Assembly: GCA_900554745.1 (NCBI GenBank)
Contig: USIU01000014.1
Span: forward strand, 1-13,168
Length of the DNA stretch: 13,168 nucleotides
Direction of reading: 5' to 3'
From: an uncultured Leuconostoc sp.
GTDB lineage: Bacteria; Bacillota; Bacilli; Lactobacillales; Lactobacillaceae
Of the stretch, positions 1 to 6,629 are shown piece by piece. The position numbers were made by a program, and so were the translations under genes. Under the pieces are notes generated by a model, which saw only the letters and a program-made list of their open reading frames with translations, was not told where the DNA came from and ran no database searches. Within the stretch, counting starts at the first letter, position 1. Each line of letters starts with the position of its first letter.

Positions 1-686
1 CGCCAAACGCACAAGCCACTGTGCCGATTATTTTTGAAAATGAGGATTTGGTTGTGGTCGATAAACCGGCCGGTATGAAAATGCATCCCCACAGTCCGCA
101 TGAAGATGACACGTTATTAAATTATTTGGCGGCAAATTTCCAAGACCGGCAGGTGATGAGTGCGGGACAACCTGCACGACCCTATATGGTGCATCGCATT
201 GATCGGGATACCTCAGGTGCCGTGATTGTGGCGAAGAATCCTGTGGTTGTTCCTATTCTCAATCAATTACTGGCGCAAAAAGCGATTAAACGGACGTATT
301 TGGCTTGGGTACAGGGGGCGGTTTTGGCACCGGCGGGTGAGATTAACACGCCGATTGGCATTGATCCACACGATGCACGTCGCCGGGTCATTAACGGCAT
401 TGCTGCGCAACCCGCTAGAACCTATTGGGCACTGAGTCATACCGTTTATCAAAATTCGTTACTACGGGTGCAGCTCGACACAGGGCGCATGCATCAAATA
501 CGGGTTCATCTGGCTAGTATTGGGCACCCCATTATCGGGGATCCGCTTTATCAGCCAGAAAAATCCGCAACGCGAATGATGTTACACGCAGCCACTATCA
601 CCGTCCCATTACCTTTTGATGGTGGGACGACCACGATTAGTGGTGCTATCCCAACAGATTTTCCCCGACAATTAAAAACAATATAA
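1..686 (+). CDS. RluD-family 23S rRNA-type pseudouridine synthase, 5' end outside window
   Basis: RluA/RluD family enzyme that isomerises uridine to pseudouridine in RNA, probably rRNA. The reading frame is open to the left edge (codons from position 3), so the GTG at 21 is an internal Val codon and the gene begins upstream. About 227 residues are visible. Numbering from the GTG at 21, the family entry motif EDLVVVDKPAGMKMHP is at about residues 8-23 and the catalytic motif HRIDRDTSG at 58-66, with the catalytic Asp at 61. The RMHQIRVHLASIGHPIIGDPLY block follows near the C terminus, split here only by naming its key residues R-H-Q-I-R and G-H-P-I-x-G-D. Family members of roughly 300 residues carry an N-terminal S4-like domain, which would lie outside the window. 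A bidirectional terminator overlaps the stop codon. Which uridine is modified cannot be told from the sequence. Confidence 0.93.
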   Translation, partial: PNAQATVPIIFENEDLVVVDKPAGMKMHPHSPHEDDTLLNYLAANFQDRQVMSAGQPARPYMVHRIDRDTSGAVIVAKNPVVVPILNQLLAQKAIKRTYLAWVQGAVLAPAGEINTPIGIDPHDARRRVINGIAAQPARTYWALSHTVYQNSLLRVQLDTGRMHQIRVHLASIGHPIIGDPLYQPEKSATRMMLHAATITVPLPFDGGTTTISGAIPTDFPRQLKTI

Positions 687-713
687 AAAGCAGCGCTTTC
701 AGCGCTGCTTTTT
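685..713. terminator. Bidirectional terminator between the pseudouridine synthase and aquaporin genes
   Basis: A perfect 13-bp stem (685-697 with 701-713) has a 3-nt loop (TTC) and is flanked by A-tract and T-tract. It begins in the stop codon of the plus-strand gene and ends 9 nt before the stop of the minus-strand gene, so it can end both converging transcripts. Confidence 0.9.
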
Positions 714-722
714 ATGGTTGAT

Positions 723-1442
723 TTAAGCGGCTGTGTCAACGTCTTTGTTGAAGTAATTAGCGGCAAAGGCTGCTAATGCACCACCAAGTAGATCGGCAAC
801 AACGTAGACCCAAACGTGACCAAGCGCGCTACCCTTAACAAAGATAACGGGTGCTAAAGCACGTGCTGGGTTGAAGGCACCACCAGTAATTGGCAAGGCC
901 ACAAGAATGAAGGCTGCGACCACAATACCGATGACAAGTGGGGCTGGGACGCTAGCAAGCTTCGTTACAATTGAAATAATCAAAACGAAGAGGAATGTCA
1001 AAACGAATTCAAACATGAAGGCTGTCAAAGCTTGACCATTGGCAAAGTTTGTTTGTCCCAAACCGGCAATGTCAACGAATTGTTGCACAGTCATCTTTTG
1101 ACCAGACAAGGCTTGTGTCACAGTTGCTGACTTTAAGTAGGCTGAAACACCACCGTAAACGGCAAGTGAAGCCACTAGGGCACCAAGCAATTGGGCAATC
1201 ACATAACCCACAAATTCAAGCCATGAGAGACGCTTTTGAATGGCCATTGCTAATGAAACGGCTGGGTTGAAATGTGCCCCTGAAATTTGAGCAAAGGCAT
1301 AGATAGCACCAGTTAGTGCCAAACCAAAGGCTAGGGCAATGGTGAGTGGTGATGGTGCGGTAGCAGCTGAATAAACAATGCTGCCCGTTCCAACAAACAC
1401 AAAGATAAATGTGCCGAGGAATTCTGCGATGTACTTACGCAT
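723..1442 (-). CDS. MIP-family channel, short AqpZ-like aquaporin/aquaglyceroporin
   Basis: Six-helix membrane channel of the major intrinsic protein family, for passive flux of water or small neutral solutes across the cytoplasmic membrane. Both half-helix signatures are intact: HFNPAV (NPA at 59-61) and FNPARA (NPA at 191-193, selectivity Arg194). At 239 residues it is nearer AqpZ (about 231) than GlpF (about 280), and it lacks the Asp that follows NPAR in GlpF. Aligned by eye to AqpZ, the four-residue filter reads Phe39, Ile179, Gly188 and Arg194. AqpZ has His at the Ile position and GlpF has Gly, so substrate preference is uncertain. The start has a good SD (AAGGAG, 1451-1456). It is divergently transcribed from the gluconate permease gene and is probably a single-gene transcript. 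Lactic acid bacterial homologues are often labelled GlpF. Confidence 0.9.
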   Translation of the reverse strand: MRKYIAEFLGTFIFVFVGTGSIVYSAATAPSPLTIALAFGLALTGAIYAFAQISGAHFNPAVSLAMAIQKRLSWLEFVGYVIAQLLGALVASLAVYGGVSAYLKSATVTQALSGQKMTVQQFVDIAGLGQTNFANGQALTAFMFEFVLTFLFVLIISIVTKLASVPAPLVIGIVVAAFILVALPITGGAFNPARALAPVIFVKGSALGHVWVYVVADLLGGALAAFAANYFNKDVDTAA

Positions 1443-1486
1443 GTGTGTTTCTCCTTAATTTTAGATGAAAATTATCAACACATTCT

Positions 1487-1492
1487 ATTATA
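1487..1492 (-). promoter_or_regulatory. Candidate -10 box for the aquaporin gene
   Basis: The minus strand reads TATAAT here, about 45 nt upstream of the ATG. No good -35 box is present at 16-18 nt: the hexamer at 1510-1515 reads AACTGT on the minus strand. The call rests on the perfect -10 and its position. Confidence 0.45.
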
Positions 1493-1582
1493 CACTTTTA
1501 GATTAAGTTACAGTTAAATAAGTCCGTAAAATCAGCGAAGTCTTAAATGTCAGACGAGATAGTAGTTTTTTATAACAACCTG

Positions 1583-1614
1583 TGATAAAATATATTTTGT
1601 TGAAAGCGCTTACA
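1583..1614 (+). promoter_or_regulatory. Perfect CcpA cre site with candidate extended -10 in the gntP leader
   Basis: TGAAAGCGCTTACA at 1601-1614 matches the Gram-positive catabolite-responsive element consensus TGWAANCGNTNWCA at every defined position. Just upstream, TGATAAAAT (1583-1591) can act as an extended -10 box and would put the transcription start near 1598, so bound CcpA would block initiation or early elongation. The promoter assignment is weaker than the cre site because no clear -35 box is seen. A 14-nt inverted repeat, TTACA-CCCT-TGTAA (1630-1643), lies a little downstream and could bind a local regulator. Confidence 0.75.
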
Positions 1615-1731
1615 ATAAAATAAAAACACTTACACCCTTGTAATGAGTATACAGAAAACCAACTGAAAACAGGTTGCGGTTATTCAAAATAAGTTCTGGC
1701 GCAGTGTTGAACATAGAATGGAGAAAGCATT

Positions 1732-3087
1732 ATGATGTCTTTCGTTGTCTTGGCTCTGGGAATTTTATTCCTCTTGTTACTCATTATTAAGTACAAAATC
1801 AACACGTTTATTGCGTTGATTTTAACGGCCAGTGTCGTGGGTCTGGGCCTGGGGATGAAGCTGCAACAGATCCCTGTGTCGATTCAAAATGGGATTGGGT
1901 CATCTTTAGGTGAGTTGGCGATTGTTTTTGGATTCGGCGCGATTTTAGGTCGTTTGGTCGCTGATGCTGGTGGCGCTTATCGGATTGCGCATACGTTAAT
2001 TGACAAATTTGGGAAGCAGCGCGTCCAATTGGCCATTATGGTTGCGGCTTTCATTATTGGAATTGCCCTCTTCTTTGAAGTTGGGATGGTCTTATTGATT
2101 CCGATTGTCTTTGCAATTGCCTTGGAAGCAGCCGTGCCATTGCTCTATCTTGGTATTCCGATGGCAGCAGCCTTGTCAGTCACCCATGGTTTCTTACCAC
2201 CGCATCCAGCACCAACAGCAATTTCTGGTGCTTTGGGGGCTAATCCTGGTACGGTCTTGGTTTATGGTTTAATTATCGCGGTACCAGCGGCGATTATTGC
2301 TGGGCCACTCTTCACGAAACTGGCGCGTAAATTTGCCCCAGACGCCTTTGTGATTAAGCGACAATTGACCGCTTTTGGAAAAGAAAAGCAGTTTGTTTTA
2401 TCAGAAACACCAAGCTTTGGGATTTCGGTCCTCACGTCATTGTTCCCGGTGTTGTTGATGGGAATTACCACGATTTACACGATTGTTTTCAATGATGGCC
2501 AACCCTTTAAAAATCCAACGGGGATGGCGGCGTTTATTACCATGATTGGCAATCCAGTCGCAGCCATGATCATTTCTTTGGTATTTGCCATGTGGGCGAT
2601 GGGCTGGCATCAAGGGCGTAAAACACCCGATATGATGGCGACAGTTGAAGAAGCCATTAAGTCCATTGCCATGTTGCTGTTGATTATTGGGGGTGGGGCA
2701 GCCTTTAAACAGATTTTGATTGATGGTGGTATTTCTGGCCAAATTTCACAATTGTTTATGCATTCAGCTATTTCACCACTTTTGTTGGCGTGGTTGATTA
2801 CCGTGATTCTCCGTGTGGCGTTAGGCTCAGCGACCGTTGCCGCCTTGACGGCTGCTGGCTTAGTGCAACCGTTGATGGTAGCATCGCATGTGAACCCGGC
2901 CTTAATGGTTTTGGTCATTGGGGCTGGATCACTAGCTGCTTCGCATGTCAATGATGCGGGGTTCTGGATGTTCAAAGAATACTTTGATTTGAACGTGAAG
3001 CAGACACTCTTAATTTGGACGGTTTTAGAAACAATCATCGCCGTCGTTGGGCTAGTGATGGTCTTGATTATGAGTTTGTTTGTTTAA
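1732..3087 (+). CDS. gntP: GntP-family gluconate:H+ symporter
   Basis: Integral membrane permease of the GntP family, importing gluconate or a related sugar acid with protons. The 451 residues are almost entirely hydrophobic helices, matching the family's usual 440-450. Family hallmarks are visible: the PPHPAPTAISGALGAN segment (about 162-177), the GSATVAALTAAG segment in the C-terminal half, and the strongly conserved SHVNDAGFWMFKEYF block near residue 405. The SD GGAG (1720-1723) lies 8 nt before ATG 1732. A second ATG follows directly at 1735. The gene is monocistronic, bounded by a cre-bearing leader and a terminator. No gluconate kinase or 6-phosphogluconate dehydrogenase gene is nearby, so the catabolic partners must lie elsewhere. 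The cre site suggests repression by preferred sugars. Substrate specificity within the family (gluconate, idonate, fructuronate) is inferred, not proven. Confidence 0.93.
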   Translation: MMSFVVLALGILFLLLLIIKYKINTFIALILTASVVGLGLGMKLQQIPVSIQNGIGSSLGELAIVFGFGAILGRLVADAGGAYRIAHTLIDKFGKQRVQLAIMVAAFIIGIALFFEVGMVLLIPIVFAIALEAAVPLLYLGIPMAAALSVTHGFLPPHPAPTAISGALGANPGTVLVYGLIIAVPAAIIAGPLFTKLARKFAPDAFVIKRQLTAFGKEKQFVLSETPSFGISVLTSLFPVLLMGITTIYTIVFNDGQPFKNPTGMAAFITMIGNPVAAMIISLVFAMWAMGWHQGRKTPDMMATVEEAIKSIAMLLLIIGGGAAFKQILIDGGISGQISQLFMHSAISPLLLAWLITVILRVALGSATVAALTAAGLVQPLMVASHVNPALMVLVIGAGSLAASHVNDAGFWMFKEYFDLNVKQTLLIWTVLETIIAVVGLVMVLIMSLFV

Positions 3088-3104
3088 ATGATAGCGAATC
3101 AGGC

Positions 3105-3133
3105 GTCTTAAAGCAGTTGCTTTAAGACTTTTT
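3105..3133 (+). terminator. Terminator of gntP
   Basis: A 10-bp perfect stem (3105-3114 with 3119-3128) and AGTT loop are followed by TTTTT (3129-3133), 17 nt past the gntP stop codon. Its 3' arm lies about where the -35 region of the next gene's promoter would be. Confidence 0.9.
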
Positions 3134-3145
3134 ATGTGGCCAAAA

Positions 3146-3154
3146 TGCTATAAT
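3146..3154 (+). promoter_or_regulatory. Extended -10 promoter of the DUF1003 gene
   Basis: TGCTATAAT is a perfect extended -10 element (TGn plus TATAAT). Transcription would begin near 3161 and give a leader of about 27 nt that contains GGAGG (3175-3179). No consensus -35 is seen, as is common for extended -10 promoters. It lies 12 nt inside the open frame that begins at ATG 3134, which argues against that ATG as the start. Confidence 0.7.
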
Positions 3155-3187
3155 GGGGGCAAACAACAGCGATCGGAGGCTGGCATA

Positions 3188-3925
3188 TTGACTGAAAAAG
3201 AGCGGACACAGCATTGTTTAGTAGATGGTGCGGTCACACCATTTGAGGCTGGGGTCTTACTGTCTGAACTAGAATCGAATTTACAGCGTGCGATTCAACA
3301 GGATTTTCCGGCACAGCAGACCGATGGGTTTATCTGTTTGGCCCATTTATTACCGTACCGCTTGGCTCGCATTAATGCCATGCGGCTAGCTGATCAACAA
3401 ATGAATCGACAGATGAAGCATAAACTGACGCACATTTTAACCGATAAAAATTTTAAAGTCATCAATGTTAAAAAACATCAGCAGGCAACCTATACGTTCG
3501 GCCAACGCGTGGCCGATAAAGTCGCCCAATTTGGTGGTAGCTGGGGCTTTATTATCTTAGCGATTGTGACGATGGTGGTTTGGATTGCGGTGAATGGCTG
3601 GCATGTATTTCATGCGAATTTTGATCCCTATCCCTTTATTTTATTGAATCTTTTTTTAAGTATGACGGCGGCTTTGCAGGCACCGCTCATTTTAATGAGC
3701 CAAAATCGTGCGTCTGATTATGATCGGCTACATGCGGATAATGACTTCCATGTGAACCTCAAAACCGAAGAAGAAATGCGCGTACTACATGCCAAAATTG
3801 ATCGCTTAATTCAAACGGATTATCCAGATCTGTTAGAAATTCAGGCACTACAGACGGAAATGTTAGGCGAAATGCAGCAACAATTGAGTGCTTTAATGGC
3901 ACAACAAAAAAACAGCAACCCATAA
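3188..3925 (+). CDS. DUF1003 family membrane protein, TTG start
   Basis: Protein of about 245 residues carrying a full DUF1003 domain (PF06210). The order is a soluble N-terminal region with a Cys, then FGQRVADKVAQFGGSWGF leading into a first membrane helix, the signature FDPYPFILLNLFLSMTAALQ with a second membrane helix, then APLILMSQNRAS and a charged tail ending in a helix rich in Gln, Glu and Leu. The family's biochemical role is not established. The start is TTG 3188, 8 nt after a strong GGAGG (3175-3179). The frame stays open back to ATG 3134, but that ATG lies upstream of the likely -10 box and has no SD. The stop codon sits inside the loop of the terminator shared with copB. The gene appears monocistronic. 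Confidence 0.85.
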   Translation: MTEKERTQHCLVDGAVTPFEAGVLLSELESNLQRAIQQDFPAQQTDGFICLAHLLPYRLARINAMRLADQQMNRQMKHKLTHILTDKNFKVINVKKHQQATYTFGQRVADKVAQFGGSWGFIILAIVTMVVWIAVNGWHVFHANFDPYPFILLNLFLSMTAALQAPLILMSQNRASDYDRLHADNDFHVNLKTEEEMRVLHAKIDRLIQTDYPDLLEIQALQTEMLGEMQQQLSALMAQQKNSNP

Positions 3926-3940
3926 GGTTGCTGTTTTTTT
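3906..3940. terminator. Bidirectional terminator between the DUF1003 gene and copB
   Basis: A perfect 15-bp stem (3906-3920 with 3926-3940) has a 5-nt loop, with seven As at the left end and seven Ts at the right. The DUF1003 stop TAA (3923-3925) lies in the loop, and the copB stop on the minus strand (3939-3941) overlaps the other end. The hairpin is therefore partly coding for both genes. Confidence 0.92.
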
Positions 3941-6101
3941 AGGCTTTGAGTGTCATCGCGTTTAAAGCGACAATCACTGTTGATAGCGACATCAAAATCG
4001 CACCGATCATAGGATTTAACATGATACCAAAGGTTGCCAGAGCCCCAGCAGCCAATGGTAAGGCGATGATATTATAACCAGCCCCCCACCAAAGGTTTTC
4101 GATTTGCTTGCGATCTGCGCGCTTAGCGAGCTTAAGGAAATCAATAATCGTTGGCAGTTGATTAGCAATTAATACGGTATCTGCAGCTGCTTGCGCAACT
4201 TGTGTCCCGGCGCCAATGGCAACCGATAGATCGGCCTGGGCCAATGCCGGGGCATCATTAATACCATCCCCAATCATCATGACATGGCCTTGCTTTTGGT
4301 AATCTTTCACCAGTTCAATTTTTTCTTGTGGTGAAACTTGCGCATGAATTTCGGTAATACCAAGTTGATCTGCCACAGCTTGGGCAACTTGCGTATTATC
4401 ACCTGTTACCAAGATTGGCACCAGATGTTGTGCCTTGAGATAGTTGATAAATGTTGGTGCAGTCGCCTTGATTTCATCACCTTGGGCGACGGCCGCAACG
4501 ACGTGATCATGTTGGAGCAAATAAGAAATGGTGCCTTCGGCAACTAGTGGCGTGTAATGGATATGGTGATCCTTCAAATACCGTTCAGAAACGAGTAGGT
4601 AATGGTGGTCATTGACCATGCCAGCAATCCCATAACCTGCCATGTTTTCAACGTTTGTCGCGGATAATACCGGCGCTTGTTGTTGCTTGGCATAGCTGAC
4701 AATACCTTGGGCAAGGGGATGTGTTGATTGGGCATCAAGCGCTGCCATGATGGCCAAGGCTTCTTGTTGGTCAAAGTGATCAGTGACAACTTGGGTTACT
4801 TTGAATTGACCAGTTGTTAACGTGCCCGTTTTATCCATCAAGACATAAGTGAGATGGTTGGCTGAACTCAGCGCTTTATGATTTTTAATTAAAATACCTT
4901 GTGTGGCCGCGATTGCTTTAGTCCGTTGAATCACGAGTGGCACGGCTAGGCCAAGTGCATGTGGGCAGGCAATGACTAATACGGTCACGGCAATGTTAAT
5001 CGCAAAGCCCAAACCATGTAGTGGTGTCCAAATCATCAAACTTAACCCAGCAATCAGTAACGCTATCCAAAAGAGATAACTCGCCACTTGATCAGCAATC
5101 GTTTCAACACGTGACTTAGCACTTTGCGAGGCGGCTAATGTTGCTTGTAGCTTTCCGATGAATGATTGGGCACCCACATGGGTCACTTTGACTAATAGGG
5201 TCCCGTTACCGTTGATTGTCCCGCCGACAACTGAAACACCAGGCTTTTTGTCAATTAAACGGCTTTCACCAGTCATTAAGGATTCATCGACTTGACTTTC
5301 ACCCGAGAGGATAACCCCATCAGCTGGGAAAGCTTCACCAGCCAAGACTTGGACGACCATGTCTGGCTTTAAAGCTGAAACCGGCATGTCCATGATATGA
5401 TCACCGTGCTGCACATGGGCCGTATTAGGTAGTAGGGCGCGTAACTTGGCAGTGGCATCGCCAGCTTCCATTGTGGCCGCCATTTCAATGCGGTGCCCCA
5501 ATAGCATAATCACGGTCAGCGTCGCAAATTCCCAGAAAAAGTCCATGACATGAGCCGTTGGCCAGAAGGTGTTGACCACTAAGGCATAAATGGAGTACCA
5601 AAACGTTACGAGTAAACTAAGACTGACTAAACTCATCATCGCCGGTCTTTTAGCCTTTAATTCGGCTTTAGCCCCAACAAAGAAGGGCTTTGTCCCGACG
5701 ATATATAAGATCGTGGCTAAAATCGCGGTCACCCAGGTATCCCCTGGGAACTGGAGCGTGAAGGGGAAGGTCATGCCCATTAATGGCGTGATGATAATAA
5801 TTGGCACCATTAAGGCCAACGACCACCAAAAGCGACGCGCCATGTCGGTCATATCCATGTGCGCCATACCGGGATCATCAGTCATATGCATATGATGATG
5901 CGCCATCGCGGCATGATCATGTGACATATTGTGTGAGGCGTCATGCATGTGCTGCATCATCGATGCGTCATCGTGGTGTTGCTCATGATGTTGATGGTCG
6001 TGTGGCATATCGTGACCAGACATTGTCGGATGGTCTTGATGTTGGTGATGTTCATGTTCATGTTCATGATGTTCATGCTGGTGTTCATGTTCAGCTGTCA
6101 T
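3939..6101 (-). CDS. copB: CopB-type copper-exporting P1B-ATPase with His-rich N terminus
   Basis: Heavy-metal P-type ATPase that exports copper (or silver) from the cytoplasm. The 720 residues begin with a His/Met-rich metal-binding region (28 His in residues 1-84), followed by membrane helices. The actuator motif TGES is at about 277, the transmembrane metal-site motif CPH at 379-381, the phosphorylated DKTGT at 423-427 (Asp423), the HP of the nucleotide domain at 461-462 and GDGIND at 611-616. The late helices carry N-x6-YN-x4-P (669-682) and MSLST (704-708). CPH with these two motifs is the P1B-3 (CopB) signature, unlike CPC in CopA. The start is ATG 6101 behind GGAG. An upstream in-frame ATG at 6164 lies inside copY and has no SD. 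The gene overlaps copY by 11 nt, indicating coupled translation. Expression should be induced by copper through CopY. No copZ chaperone is adjacent. Confidence 0.94.
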   Translation of the reverse strand: MTAEHEHQHEHHEHEHEHHQHQDHPTMSGHDMPHDHQHHEQHHDDASMMQHMHDASHNMSHDHAAMAHHHMHMTDDPGMAHMDMTDMARRFWWSLALMVPIIIITPLMGMTFPFTLQFPGDTWVTAILATILYIVGTKPFFVGAKAELKAKRPAMMSLVSLSLLVTFWYSIYALVVNTFWPTAHVMDFFWEFATLTVIMLLGHRIEMAATMEAGDATAKLRALLPNTAHVQHGDHIMDMPVSALKPDMVVQVLAGEAFPADGVILSGESQVDESLMTGESRLIDKKPGVSVVGGTINGNGTLLVKVTHVGAQSFIGKLQATLAASQSAKSRVETIADQVASYLFWIALLIAGLSLMIWTPLHGLGFAINIAVTVLVIACPHALGLAVPLVIQRTKAIAATQGILIKNHKALSSANHLTYVLMDKTGTLTTGQFKVTQVVTDHFDQQEALAIMAALDAQSTHPLAQGIVSYAKQQQAPVLSATNVENMAGYGIAGMVNDHHYLLVSERYLKDHHIHYTPLVAEGTISYLLQHDHVVAAVAQGDEIKATAPTFINYLKAQHLVPILVTGDNTQVAQAVADQLGITEIHAQVSPQEKIELVKDYQKQGHVMMIGDGINDAPALAQADLSVAIGAGTQVAQAAADTVLIANQLPTIIDFLKLAKRADRKQIENLWWGAGYNIIALPLAAGALATFGIMLNPMIGAILMSLSTVIVALNAMTLKA

Positions 6102-6540
6102 GGGGTATCTTCTCCTCTTCTCCTTGATGTGGCAAGCAATCACAAGCAATGTGGTCGGGTGCATGGGCGTATTTATCTTGTAAGACAGCCTGCAAGCGTG
6201 TGATATCGTCTTGAGACAATGGCGTAGTGGCTAACACATCGGCCAAGGCTTGGCCAACGCACATGGCACACATCGCCTGAATGGTCCGTTGCAAAGTCGC
6301 TGTCATGGCGTCATGTTCCGCTACCGTTGGCAGATACAGCCGGTCACGGCTAGCACCATTATCGGTTAAATAGCCTTTTGTTTGCAGACGTGAAATCAGT
6401 GTTTTGATCGTCGAAGGCGACCAGTCCGTTTTCTGTGACATCACCCGAATAATTTGCCGACTGGTCGCTTCGCCTAACGTCCAAATCACGCGCATAATTT
6501 CCCATTCACTTGTTGTCATTGTTTGTGTTTGTTTGATCAT
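6091..6540 (-). CDS. copY: CopY/BlaI-family copper-responsive repressor
   Basis: Winged-helix repressor of the penicillinase-repressor/CopY family, 149 residues. The DNA-binding domain occupies about residues 8-75 (SEWEIMRVIWTLGEAT, recognition region around SPSTIKTLISRLQTKGYL). The C-terminal sensor region has Cys91 and Cys94 (CAMC) and a C133-x-C135 pair. Enterococcal CopY has CxCx4CxC; the second CxC pair is absent here, where HQGEEE follows. It is the first gene of the copY-copB operon and is controlled by a cop box in its own promoter. The ATG has no evident SD and lies 6 nt from the candidate -10, so the message may be leaderless or nearly so. The alternative start Met8 has no SD either. 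The pairing with CopB and the cop box make the copper assignment firm. Confidence 0.92.
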   Translation of the reverse strand: MIKQTQTMTTSEWEIMRVIWTLGEATSRQIIRVMSQKTDWSPSTIKTLISRLQTKGYLTDNGASRDRLYLPTVAEHDAMTATLQRTIQAMCAMCVGQALADVLATTPLSQDDITRLQAVLQDKYAHAPDHIACDCLPHQGEEEKIPHDS

Positions 6541-6546
6541 ACTACT

Positions 6547-6575
6547 AGTCTACAACTGTAAATTAAAAAATGCAA
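6547..6575 (-). promoter_or_regulatory. copYB promoter with cop box operator
   Basis: The palindrome TACAACTGTA (6551-6560) matches the CopY operator consensus TACANNTGTA exactly. On the minus strand it overlaps a plausible -10, TAGACT (6547-6552), and the 17-nt spacer to TTGCAT (6570-6575). CopY bound here would block RNA polymerase. Only one cop box is visible, whereas Enterococcus hirae has two. The promoter hexamers are weak matches; the operator is a strong call. Confidence 0.85.
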
Positions 6576-6593
6576 GGTTATTTTAAAACAGCG

Positions 6594-6602
6594 TGGTATG
6601 AT
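6594..6602 (+). promoter_or_regulatory. Candidate extended -10 promoter of menE-menG
   Basis: TGGTATGAT fits TGn plus a -10 box with one mismatch, 27 nt before the menE ATG, with no strong -35. It lies in the 89-bp region divergent from copY, with the cop box 33 bp upstream. Confidence 0.5.
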
Positions 6603-6629
6603 AGGATAGTGACTAAAGAGGTTTAAAAT

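Noticed and set aside
21..23. GTG as the start of the pseudouridine synthase
   Set aside because: The frame is open to the window edge, there is no SD, and family members have an N-terminal domain before this point.
2437..3038. Minus-strand frames inside gntP
   Set aside because: They are antisense to a strongly conserved permease, with no start signals and no recognisable domains.
5885..6095. CAT/CATG-rich direct repeats, considered as a CRISPR-like or tandem repeat array
   Set aside because: The periodicity is only a few bases and is explained by His/Glu codons of CopB. There are no spacers.
5590..6203. Several plus-strand open frames opposite the copB 5' region
   Set aside because: They are antisense shadows of the His-rich CAT/CATG-repeat coding sequence, with no SD or domain.
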